DNA from: Legionella maceachernii | Lineage (GTDB): Bacteria; Pseudomonadota; Gammaproteobacteria; Legionellales; Legionellaceae | Assembly (NCBI RefSeq): GCF_900167045.1 | Contig: NZ_FUXJ01000011.1 | Span: 1-55,788 of the forward strand | Direction of reading: 5' to 3' | DNA length: 55,788 nucleotides | Shown: one piece after another, positions 36,894 through 44,859 of the stretch | How positions within the stretch are numbered: position 1 is the stretch's first letter | How the letters are laid out: every line of letters begins with the position of its first letter | Notes under the pieces: generated by a model | Told to the model about the DNA's origin: nothing | Seen by the model: only the letters and a program-made list of their open reading frames with translations | The model's database searches: none | Made by a program: the position numbers and the translations under genes

Positions 36894-37466
36894 TTAGGCA
36901 CCCCAGCGGCGCACAAGACCCAGATCAATATCCAATAAGTCTAAAATTCTACCAACAGAGTGGTCGATTATATCATTAATTGTTTGAGGTTGGTTATAAA
37001 ATGCCGGTACAGGGGGTGCAATAATTGCTCCCATTTCAGTCACAGCAACCATGTTTTTCAAATGGCCGAGGTGAAGAGGAGATTCTCTAACCATTAAAAT
37101 CAAGCGACGCCTTTCTTTTAATACCACATCGGCTGCACGCGTTAACAAGGTGTCGGAATTACCCGAAGCGATATTGGCTAAAGTGCGCATTGAACAGGGA
37201 GCAATGATCATGCCTAAGGTTTGAAAAGAGCCACTGGAGAGGCAAGCGGCAATATCATTAATATTGTAATGTTTATCCGCCAAATGATTAAGTTGTGCCG
37301 CGGATAGAGTCGTTTCAAGAGCGCGAGTTTGTTGAGCTGCTTTGGAGACAATTAAATGCGTTTCAACCTCGTATTCCTTGAGACATTCGAGTAGGCGAAT
37401 GCCGTAGATGATGCCAGAGGCACCACTAATGCCAATGATAATTCGCGGTTTTCTCTGAGTGGCCAC
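36894..37466 (-). CDS. ubiX: Flavin prenyltransferase UbiX
   Basis: UbiX makes the prenylated FMN cofactor of the UbiD decarboxylase in ubiquinone synthesis. The 190-residue protein has IGISGASGIIYGIRLLE, the flavin-binding IIAPCSMRTLANIASG, and the conserved RESPLHLGHLKNM. It starts with GTG at 37466, six bases after the acs stop, with AGGA of the acs end acting as ribosome site. The partner ubiD is not in this window. Confidence 0.95.
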   Translation of the reverse strand: MATQRKPRIIIGISGASGIIYGIRLLECLKEYEVETHLIVSKAAQQTRALETTLSAAQLNHLADKHYNINDIAACLSSGSFQTLGMIIAPCSMRTLANIASGNSDTLLTRAADVVLKERRRLILMVRESPLHLGHLKNMVAVTEMGAIIAPPVPAFYNQPQTINDIIDHSVGRILDLLDIDLGLVRRWGA

Positions 37467-37472
37467 TGAGTT

Positions 37473-39365
37473 TTAATCCTCTAATTTAGATGGCGTCATT
37501 TTATTCGCTGCAATTAACTTATCAACTGCTTGCGGATTCGCGAGGGTTGACAAATCACCCAGTTCACTAAGCTGTATCTCTTCATTTTCAGCAATTTTGC
37601 GCAAAACACGGCGCATGATTTTGCCTGAGCGTGTTTTGGGTAAATCAGTTACGCGTTGAATGACATCAGGTTTGGCAATACTACCAATGGTTGTTTTAAC
37701 AATATCGAGTAATTCTTCTTCCAATCGGGGGTTTGGATTACTATCGGCCTTTAAACTCACAAACGCATGTATACCTTGTCCTTTTAGCGAATGTGGAATT
37801 CCTACAACTGCTGCTTCAGCAACCTGCGGATGAAGAATAAGGGCGCTTTCAATTTCTGCTGTGCCTAAGCGATGCCCTGAAACATTAATGACATCATCAA
37901 TGCGCCCAGTAATCCAGTAATCTCCCTCTTGATCGCGTCGTGCACCATCGCCAGTGATATAGTAGCCATTAATGAGGTAAGTTGCACGGTAACGTTGATG
38001 ATCACCTGCAATGGTTCTAGCCATGGAGGGCCAAGGGTATTTAATGGCTAATGCGCCTTCACCAGCACCTTGTATCTCATTGCCGTGCTCATCAAGAAGC
38101 ACCGGGTAAATGCCAGGTAAAGGTTTACTGGCAGCACCTGGTTTAGCGGATTCTAAAGGTTCTTGTGGGCAAATCATGATGGCACCGGTTTCAGTTTGCC
38201 ACCAAGTGTCGACAATGGGGCTTTGATTTAAGCCAACTTGATCATGATACCATTGCCACACTTCAGGATTAATGGGTTCCCCCACCGTGCCGAGTAAACG
38301 CAGCGATTTGCGCGATGTGGTGGCTAACCAATCATCTCCCTCGCGTTTAAGTGCACGAATTGCCGTCGGCGCAGTATAAAAAACACTGACCTCATTTTTA
38401 TCGATAATTTTCCAACAGCGAGAGGGATTGGGCCAAGTGGGTATGCCCGCAAACATTAGCGTAGTAATGCCATTACATAAAGGACCATACACCACATAGC
38501 TATGCCCAGTTATCCAGCCAATATCGGCAGTACACCAAAACACCTCATTTCCAGTACAGCGAAAAATATAATCATGGCTGTAAGCCACTTGAACTAAATA
38601 ACCGCCCGTGGTGTGGACAACGCCTTTTGGCTGACCTGTACTGCCTGAAGTGTAGAGTATGAAAAGAGGGTCTTCTGCTTCCATGGGCTCCGGCGGACAA
38701 TCGGTGCTGGCTCGCTCTTTTAATTCATGCCACCAATGATTGGAGTTGGGCTCGAAAGGGGTGAATGTGTCGCTATTTTTCACCACCAGTGTCTGAATAT
38801 TCAAATTCTTGCTTGCTTCATCAGCTTGTGGCTTCAGGGAAAAAAATTTGCCACCACGCTGATAACCCTCTGCGGTGATCAGCAATTTGCAGTCAGCTGC
38901 TTCAAGACGCTGCCGCAATGCTTTGGCAGAAAAGCCCGCAAACACCACTGTGTGGACAGCGCCAATGCGGGCGCAAGCCAACATGGCAATGGCAGCTTCG
39001 GGAATCATAGGAAGGTAAATGCCCACTCGATCACCCTTATGAATGCCGAGGGATTTTAATCCATTGGCAATACGGCAAACCTCTTGGTATAGCTCAGCAA
39101 AAGTCAGCTTCACCTGCTGATTTTCTTCGTCGCCCTCCCAAAGAATAGCGGGGTGATTTGCTTTATGAGGAAGATGTTTATCAAGGCAATTGGCACTCAC
39201 ATTGAGTTTTCCCTCGCTAAACCATCGCACGTCAGCGGTGGCCAAACTGCCCTGCAAAACGGTTTTCCACGGTTTAATCCAATGGACATATTGAGCCGCA
39301 GTCTTAGCCCAAAATTGCTCTATTGCTTGAGGATTAATGTCTTGAGGAAGTCGTTCCTTGTTCAT
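37473..39365 (-). CDS. acs: Acetyl-CoA synthetase (AMP-forming)
   Basis: Acs activates acetate to acetyl-CoA through acetyl-AMP. The protein has the AMP-binding motif YTSGSTGQPKGVVHTTGGY, the A5 region WWQTETG and the hinge/A8 region YWITGRIDDVINVSGHR. The acetylatable lysine lies in PKTRSGKIMRR. I take ATG 39365 (630 residues); the open frame continues upstream across mmsB, but those residues are not part of the family. It lies just downstream of mmsB in the same orientation, which suggests a catabolic operon feeding acetyl- or propionyl-CoA. Confidence 0.95.
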   Translation of the reverse strand: MNKERLPQDINPQAIEQFWAKTAAQYVHWIKPWKTVLQGSLATADVRWFSEGKLNVSANCLDKHLPHKANHPAILWEGDEENQQVKLTFAELYQEVCRIANGLKSLGIHKGDRVGIYLPMIPEAAIAMLACARIGAVHTVVFAGFSAKALRQRLEAADCKLLITAEGYQRGGKFFSLKPQADEASKNLNIQTLVVKNSDTFTPFEPNSNHWWHELKERASTDCPPEPMEAEDPLFILYTSGSTGQPKGVVHTTGGYLVQVAYSHDYIFRCTGNEVFWCTADIGWITGHSYVVYGPLCNGITTLMFAGIPTWPNPSRCWKIIDKNEVSVFYTAPTAIRALKREGDDWLATTSRKSLRLLGTVGEPINPEVWQWYHDQVGLNQSPIVDTWWQTETGAIMICPQEPLESAKPGAASKPLPGIYPVLLDEHGNEIQGAGEGALAIKYPWPSMARTIAGDHQRYRATYLINGYYITGDGARRDQEGDYWITGRIDDVINVSGHRLGTAEIESALILHPQVAEAAVVGIPHSLKGQGIHAFVSLKADSNPNPRLEEELLDIVKTTIGSIAKPDVIQRVTDLPKTRSGKIMRRVLRKIAENEEIQLSELGDLSTLANPQAVDKLIAANKMTPSKLED

Positions 39366-39372
39366 AGCATAC

Positions 39373-40260
39373 CTATTCGTTAGCAATTGCTTTAATAATG
39401 GCTGAAAAATCCAATTGGCTTTGGCCTGCTTCGTTAAATTGACGATAGATGGCTGTTGCCAGTGCACCCATTGGCGTTTCAACACCCTCTGCGGCAGCGG
39501 AGCTTTGGCTTAAATTTAAATCTTTTAGCATCATGGCTGCGGTAAATCCGGGTTGATAATTATTGTTAGCGGGAACATTAGGGAGAATTCCCGGTACGGG
39601 GACATACTTGCTTATAGCCCAGCACTGCCCTGATGAGTTATTAACCACCTCAAACAGATTTTTTGCTGATAATCCAAGATGGTTTGCGAGAACAAAAGCT
39701 TCTGAAATAGCAATCATTGATATTCCCAAAATCATGTTATTGCAAATTTTTGCTGCTTGTCCGCTTCCCGCCGCACCCGTATGAATGATTGTTTTGCCCA
39801 TTACCGAAAGGAAAGGTTTGGCTTGAGTATATGCGTGTTCTTCTCCGCCGACCATAAAAGTCAGTGTGGCTGCTGATGCACCAGCAACTCCTCCAGAAAC
39901 AGGCGCATCGACAACCAACAGCGATTTCATGGTGGCTTGTTGATGCAATTTTCTACTGGTTACCACATCGATGGAAGAACAATCGATGTATAAGCTATTC
40001 GCTGCGGCATTGGCAAACAAGCCATCGTTTTTTAAACAAACTTGACTGACTTGTTCTCCGGTTTGCAGCATCGTGATGATCACGTCTTGGTTTTTTGCGG
40101 CTTCCACCAAGCTGGACGCTGTCAACCCCCCGGCGTTGGTCAATGCGCTGACCGCTTCTTTTTGTAAATCGAAACCAGTGACTTGATGTCCTGCTTTCAC
40201 TAAATTCATAGCCATAGGCAAGCCCATGTGCCCGAGGCCTACAAATCCTATGCGTGCCAT
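39373..40260 (-). CDS. mmsB: 3-hydroxyisobutyrate dehydrogenase
   Basis: MmsB oxidises 3-hydroxyisobutyrate to methylmalonate semialdehyde in valine breakdown. The 295-residue protein has the NAD-binding motif GFVGLGHMGLPMAMNL, the substrate motif DAPVSGGVAGASAATLTFM, and the catalytic lysine in GSGQAAKICNNM. GGAGACAAGG precedes the ATG. It follows mmsA closely in one transcript. Confidence 0.95.
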   Translation of the reverse strand: MARIGFVGLGHMGLPMAMNLVKAGHQVTGFDLQKEAVSALTNAGGLTASSLVEAAKNQDVIITMLQTGEQVSQVCLKNDGLFANAAANSLYIDCSSIDVVTSRKLHQQATMKSLLVVDAPVSGGVAGASAATLTFMVGGEEHAYTQAKPFLSVMGKTIIHTGAAGSGQAAKICNNMILGISMIAISEAFVLANHLGLSAKNLFEVVNNSSGQCWAISKYVPVPGILPNVPANNNYQPGFTAAMMLKDLNLSQSSAAAEGVETPMGALATAIYRQFNEAGQSQLDFSAIIKAIANE

Positions 40261-40312
40261 CCTTGTCTCCTTATTGACTTCTTTCCGAACTCTACCGCGG
40301 AGAAAAGCCTAT

Positions 40313-41812
40313 TTATTCATGGGTTGGCATAGCAAACGTGCCTTTACTTAAATCAGTCGCAGGCCATTTGCTGGTTACCGTTTTGCGTTTTGTGTAAAAA
40401 TTAATACTTTCTTCACCATGCATGTTGGTATCCCCAAAAGAGGAATTTTTCCAACCACCAAAAGGATGATTCGCAATGGGAACGGGAATAGGAATATTAA
40501 CACCGACCATCCCTACTTGGACTCGCTGAGTGTATTCCCGCGCACTGTAACCATCACGCGTAAAAATAGCGGTGCCGTTACCGTATTGATGGCGATTCAC
40601 TAAATTTAATGCTTCATCAAAATGGTTAACGCGCAGGACGACTAGCACCGGACCAAAAATCTCGTTTTGATAGATCGACATGGACTCAGTGACCTCATCA
40701 AATAATGTTGGACCCACAAAATAACCTTGAGGGTATTTTGCATGTTTAAAGGAGCGGCCATCCACCAATAATTTTGCGCCTTCGGCCTCTCCTTTATCGA
40801 TTGCCGCCAGCACGCGTTCTCGATGTGGTCGGCTAATTAAAGGACCCATATCGCTGCTTGGTACATCCCCAGCATCAACTCGAATCGCTTTGACTAGAGG
40901 GATTAATTTTTCTAAGAGCTTATCAGCGGTCTCGTCACCCACTGCAACCACAGCGGAAATGGCCATGCAGCGTTCACCTGCTGAACCAAAAGCGGCTCCA
41001 ACGATGGCATTGGCGGCTTGATCTAAATCCGCATCAGGCATGACAACACAATGATTTTTAGCCCCCCCAAAGGTGTGGGCTCGTTTTCCATGCGCTGTGG
41101 CAGTGGTGTAAATTGCTTTCGCAACCGGGGTTGATGCTACAGCAGTAAAAGCGCTGATATCGGGATGAGCTAATAAATATTCCACGCATGCCTTATCCCC
41201 TTGCACGCAATTCGCAACCCCAGGAGGTAATCCTGCATCAGCCAATAATTCAAGCAAGCGTACAGGTGCTGAAGGATCTTGTTCAGAAGGTTTTAAAATA
41301 AAGGTATTGCCGCAAGCCACAGCGGGAATAATCATCCACACAGGCACCATGACTGGAAAGTTAAAAGGGGATACACCGGCGCATACTCCTAAAGGCTGAC
41401 GGATAGTATGGCAATCAATATGAGTAGTCACATCAGCAGAAAAGGTTCCTTGCAGTTGATTAACGAGCCCGCAATGAAATTCAACCACTTCGATTGCACG
41501 TGCGACAGAGCCTTTGGCATCTTCCAGCGTTTTACCGTGCTCTTTAGTGACCAGTTGCGCCAGATCAGATTGGTATTTTTCCAAAAGCGCTCTAAAGCGA
41601 AATAAAATACGAGCTCGCTTAATGGGCGCTGTTTCTGCCCAGGAAGGGAAGGCCGCTTTAGCGGTTGCAACGGCTTTATCACAAGTGGCTTTATCGGCAA
41701 AAAACACTTGTCCGATTGCTTCGCCAAGTGCTGGATTGTATATCGTATGAGGATTTGCAGTGGTTGTGGTTAGTTTTTCACCGCCAATGTAATGTGGAAC
41801 TACATAACCCAT
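40313..41812 (-). CDS. mmsA: Methylmalonate-semialdehyde dehydrogenase (CoA-acylating)
   Basis: MmsA converts methylmalonate semialdehyde to propionyl-CoA. The 499-residue aldehyde dehydrogenase has the MmsA-type catalytic cysteine C282 in GERCMAISAVV and the loop GVSPFNFPVMVPVWM. FGGAKNHCVVMPDAD is also specific to this subfamily. GGAGTAG precedes the ATG. With mmsB and acs it forms a valine/short-chain acid catabolic group; the earlier valine steps are not in this window. Confidence 0.96.
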   Translation of the reverse strand: MGYVVPHYIGGEKLTTTTANPHTIYNPALGEAIGQVFFADKATCDKAVATAKAAFPSWAETAPIKRARILFRFRALLEKYQSDLAQLVTKEHGKTLEDAKGSVARAIEVVEFHCGLVNQLQGTFSADVTTHIDCHTIRQPLGVCAGVSPFNFPVMVPVWMIIPAVACGNTFILKPSEQDPSAPVRLLELLADAGLPPGVANCVQGDKACVEYLLAHPDISAFTAVASTPVAKAIYTTATAHGKRAHTFGGAKNHCVVMPDADLDQAANAIVGAAFGSAGERCMAISAVVAVGDETADKLLEKLIPLVKAIRVDAGDVPSSDMGPLISRPHRERVLAAIDKGEAEGAKLLVDGRSFKHAKYPQGYFVGPTLFDEVTESMSIYQNEIFGPVLVVLRVNHFDEALNLVNRHQYGNGTAIFTRDGYSAREYTQRVQVGMVGVNIPIPVPIANHPFGGWKNSSFGDTNMHGEESINFYTKRKTVTSKWPATDLSKGTFAMPTHE

Positions 41813-41838
41813 TCTCTACTCCTGTCCCTAATTAATTG

Positions 41839-42036
41839 TTAGTCTAGAAAGGCGATAATTGTGGCTTCGTATTGCCTTTTATCTTCTCCTATCTGAGAGC
41901 CGCGCGTTTCAATGACTTCAAAATGGCTATGTTCGCCTGCTTTTTGTAAAGCGTTTTGAATTGCTTGGTCAATGCCAACCTCGGAGTATCCGATAAAATC
42001 TCCCTTTTTTGTTGTTGCCATCCTTATACCATCCAT
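41839..42036 (-). CDS. Dodecin-like small protein
   Basis: The 65-residue product has the dodecin layout: strand, helix (SEVGIDQAIQNALQKAGEH), then FEVIETRGSQIG and a last strand YEATIIAFL. Dodecins form 12-mers that store flavin or CoA. The flavin-stacking Trp before FEV is replaced by His, and the usual Gln after the Tyr of the last strand is Glu, so classical flavin binding is doubtful. Translation may start at the inner ATG (42021), but an AAGG directly against that ATG makes the choice unclear. Confidence 0.75.
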   Translation of the reverse strand: MDGIRMATTKKGDFIGYSEVGIDQAIQNALQKAGEHSHFEVIETRGSQIGEDKRQYEATIIAFLD

Positions 42037-42155
42037 AGAGACTTGAGAATTATTAGTGTAGCACGAGGTTCTTAAAAATGGATTAATATCAAATGGAATT
42101 GTTTCAAAAGATTTATTGAATAATAAATGAGTCTATGACGATGATGAGTCCGTCG

Positions 42156-42905
42156 TTATATTGCTCGAGATAAGTCCAATACATTTTCTAACCCGTAATA
42201 AAGCTTATTGAGTGTTAATACTCGCTGGCAGGCAAGAACAATCCCGGGCATAAATGAAGCGCGATCAATGCTGTTATGGGTAATGGTCAGCGTTTCGCCA
42301 TGAGCGCCAAAAATAACTTGTTGGTTAGCTACAACACCAGGTAGGCGAAGCGAATGAATGGGAATGCCATGATGGGTACCTCCTCTGGCTCCCTGCACAA
42401 GCTCATGTAAAGCGAGCTCATTTTTTTTGGATGTCCTTGCCTTTGCAATCATCTCTGCTGTTTTCATAGCAGTGCCTGAAGGGGCATCTAATTTTTGTTG
42501 ATGATGAATTTCAATGATTTCCACTTCGGGTAAAAGGCGTGCCGCTTCAGCAGCAAAACTCATCATTAATACTGCACTGATCGAAAAATTGGGTGCAATA
42601 ATTCCCCCTAATTTCTTTTCAGCGCATTTATCTTTAAGGATTTGAATTTGTTCATCAATCAGACCACTGGTTCCTATGACAGGATGTGCACCACTTTCGA
42701 TGATCACTAAGCTATTGTCAAAAACGCAGTCTGCACGAGTAAGGTCGATTACAATTTCAGCGTTCGTCTCGATGATGGACCGACGTAAATCGTCTTGTCG
42801 ACCTAAACTTCCCACGAGTGCAAAATCGGGATGATTTTGAATTGTCTGACAAGCAAGCACTCCCATCTTACCTTTCGCCCCATTGACTATTACTCGCGTT
42901 GGCAT
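42156..42905 (-). CDS. dapB: 4-hydroxy-tetrahydrodipicolinate reductase
   Basis: DapB reduces the dipicolinate precursor on the lysine/diaminopimelate pathway. The NAD(P) motif is VNGAKGKMG near the N-terminus. The active-site block is EIIEIHHQQKLDAPSGTAMK. I start at ATG 42905 (249 residues) because GGAGA lies seven bases upstream; a longer frame to 42935 is not supported. It is a single gene next to the dodecin-like gene. Confidence 0.95.
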   Translation of the reverse strand: MPTRVIVNGAKGKMGVLACQTIQNHPDFALVGSLGRQDDLRRSIIETNAEIVIDLTRADCVFDNSLVIIESGAHPVIGTSGLIDEQIQILKDKCAEKKLGGIIAPNFSISAVLMMSFAAEAARLLPEVEIIEIHHQQKLDAPSGTAMKTAEMIAKARTSKKNELALHELVQGARGGTHHGIPIHSLRLPGVVANQQVIFGAHGETLTITHNSIDRASFMPGIVLACQRVLTLNKLYYGLENVLDLSRAI

Positions 42906-43046
42906 GTTATCTCCAAATTGATGGCCCAGTAACACCTTAGGGCTATTTACCTTTCTACTCGTTTAGCCCGATATTTTAGACTTTTCTGAGCGCCGATGCT
43001 CGAAATCAAGCCCATTTTGATTGAAGTAAGCAAAATGAAAATAGAC

Positions 43047-43364
43047 CTATTCTGCTTCTTTTGTAATTTCTGTCGTGGTCTCTTCTGATTCGGCTTCTTT
43101 TTGTGCTTCCGCCTCAGCCTTAGCTTTTGCTTTTTCCTGAGCACGAGCTTCTTTTTTAGTCTGTTTAATTTTTCTTTGTTCGGCTAATTCGATTTTACGA
43201 GCCTCACGAACAGTACGCCATGCCCAAATGGTTGCTGGAAGCCAACCAATAACCGACGCTTGCAAAATCAAAGCGACCAATGCGCCCCCGGGATTATCTT
43301 CTATTAATAAAGCAAGCCACGGGAAAAAGATTGCCAGAAAGCCCATGAAAAAACTCTTGATCAT
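43047..43364 (-). CDS. Pmp3/YqaE-like small membrane protein with long charged tail
   Basis: Residues 1-50 form two membrane helices with the layout of the Pmp3/UPF0057 family: a first helix ending FFPWLALLIEDN, a short loop with GG, and a second helix with VIGWLPATIWAWRTV. Pmp3 proteins are usually 50-60 residues long. This one continues for another 55 residues as a Lys/Glu/Ala-rich helix. The tail may be cytoplasmic and contact nucleic acid or other proteins; its function is unknown. The 110-bp gap to dapB holds nothing further. Confidence 0.7.
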   Translation of the reverse strand: MIKSFFMGFLAIFFPWLALLIEDNPGGALVALILQASVIGWLPATIWAWRTVREARKIELAEQRKIKQTKKEARAQEKAKAKAEAEAQKEAESEETTTEITKEAE

Positions 43365-43665
43365 CTGCTACTTACCTCTCAGATTAACCTAAATAAAGTA
43401 TACACTGATTAATTTTAAATTGGCGAACCTTAAAAAAGACTTAACTTTTTCTTTGCTAATAAAGGGCTATTATGACGCGCAATCACGAGGGGTTAAGGGC
43501 TTGCAAATTAAGGACAAACGCTGTACATTGTATGCGCATTTCAAATGGAAATTTTTTCCAATATAGCAATCTACATCCCCGCCCATTCCTAAATAATCCT
43601 TTAAGCGGTGTTGTCTTTGCTATAGACATTTGATAGAGGGTTAGCTAATTAAGGGTAGTAGAAGA
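43365..43665. other. Intergenic region between Pmp3-like gene and proQ
   Basis: This is an AT-rich 301-bp region between divergent genes. TATTAT at 43468-43473 could be a -10 element for proQ, giving a long leader of nearly 190 bases, but no -35 fits well. I see no repeat of the families described elsewhere. Confidence 0.4.
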
Positions 43666-44325
43666 ATGAGAAGACAAGAGCTTCATCCGCGAACAGCTGT
43701 AATTAATAAAGCGCAAAAAAATAAATCTAAAAAAGCTCGTAATGAAGCTTTATCCTGGCTTGCAGCCACTTTTCCACAAGTGTTCGATAATAGTTTGCGA
43801 ATTCGACCACTCAAAACAGGCATTATGAATGATATCTTAGCTTACGCTGATAAAGCGCAAGAAGCAGGCATATCCAAGAGTAAGCTTCGGGAGGCAGTGG
43901 TGCTATTTACTCGCCGCATTGATTATTTAACTTGCCTCAAGGCGCGTGAAATGCGAGTGGATTTAGAAGGGAACCCTGTGAATCCAGTCACTGAAGAAGA
44001 AGCCGAAAGAGCAGCGAGTAAAATTAAAAAAAGGGTCGAGAAGAGTGCGCGCAATGCACGCAAAAGCCTGCTCAGTAAATCGCCAAATCAATCTATCAGG
44101 CTAAGCCACTCAAGTTCTCCAATCAATCAAGAGACGATTCCTCCCTATCCCGAACGCGCTCCTGCTTACAGCATGCAAAATGCGGCTGCGCAAACACAAC
44201 GTCCTGCGCCAGTGATTGTAAAACATAAGAGTGCTCGGCAATTTGATCCTAACGCAGTTGCACGGTTGAAAGAGAAATTAGGTTTATCGCGCAAGACTGA
44301 GGTTGAAAAGGAAAACATGGAGTAG
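43666..44325 (+). CDS. proQ: ProQ/FinO-domain RNA chaperone
   Basis: FinO/ProQ-domain proteins bind the terminator hairpins of small RNAs and mRNA 3' ends. Residues about 20-125 contain the characteristic block ALSWLAATFPQVFDN, then RPLKTGIMNDI and ISKSKLREAVVLFTRRIDYL. A positively charged linker rich in Lys/Arg/Ser and a disordered C-terminal part follow. The total of 219 residues is within the family range, though a classical ProQ C-terminal Tudor-like domain is not evident. Confidence 0.88.
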   Translation: MRRQELHPRTAVINKAQKNKSKKARNEALSWLAATFPQVFDNSLRIRPLKTGIMNDILAYADKAQEAGISKSKLREAVVLFTRRIDYLTCLKAREMRVDLEGNPVNPVTEEEAERAASKIKKRVEKSARNARKSLLSKSPNQSIRLSHSSSPINQETIPPYPERAPAYSMQNAAAQTQRPAPVIVKHKSARQFDPNAVARLKEKLGLSRKTEVEKENME

Positions 44326-44379
44326 AAGGTCAATTGAATCCTTTCCAGCCTCCCAGGGAGGAAGGGCTCATGCTCTACT

Positions 44380-44400
44380 TCCGCGGCGAAAATCCGCGGA
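44380..44400. terminator. GC-rich hairpin between convergent proQ and thioesterase genes
   Basis: TCCGCGG (44380-44386) pairs perfectly with CCGCGGA (44394-44400) around a 7-base loop. The position between convergent genes suits a bidirectional terminator, but there is no strong T-run. Confidence 0.5.
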
Positions 44401-44457
44401 CGTAGAAATAAGAAGAAGGGATTTACATGAACTGTCTTTGCGGGAATGGCAAGTTCT

Positions 44458-44859
44458 TTAAGCGCCGGCAAATAACTTTGTGATGCGCTCTGGCAGAGGA
44501 ATAGAGCAATTCTTTCGATAATCGACCCAGACTATTTTACTGGTTCCTTGAGTCATCAATTCCTCACCTTGATAAATGTCATGATCAATGACGATGCTTG
44601 AACGGCCAGGGCTATGCAAGCTGCTGTTTAGGGTGAGTGTCGCTGGATAGACAATGGGTTTTAAGAAAGTGCAGGCGACATGGATAACAACAGGTCCTGT
44701 TTCTTGCTTCATATCTAATTGGATATTCTCTAACCATTCGATGCGTGCTTGTTGAAAATAATCGAAGTAGCGCCCATTGTTAACATGCCCTAAGGCATCC
44801 ATGTCGCCCCATTCGATAGAAAAGACTTTTTGATGAATAACTATTTTTTGATTTGTCAT
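44458..44859 (-). CDS. Acyl-CoA thioesterase, 4-hydroxybenzoyl-CoA thioesterase (hotdog) family
   Basis: The 133-residue hotdog-fold protein has the family signature WGDMDALGHVNNGRYFDYFQQAR with the catalytic aspartate. The substrate is unknown. It overlaps the priA stop by 4 bases and is last in the priA operon. Confidence 0.9.
   Translation of the reverse strand: MTNQKIVIHQKVFSIEWGDMDALGHVNNGRYFDYFQQARIEWLENIQLDMKQETGPVVIHVACTFLKPIVYPATLTLNSSLHSPGRSSIVIDHDIYQGEELMTQGTSKIVWVDYRKNCSIPLPERITKLFAGA

Noticed and set aside
39366-39485. N-terminal extension of acs into mmsB
   Set aside because: The extra 40 residues are not acetyl-CoA synthetase-like and overlap mmsB; ATG 39365 is a better start.
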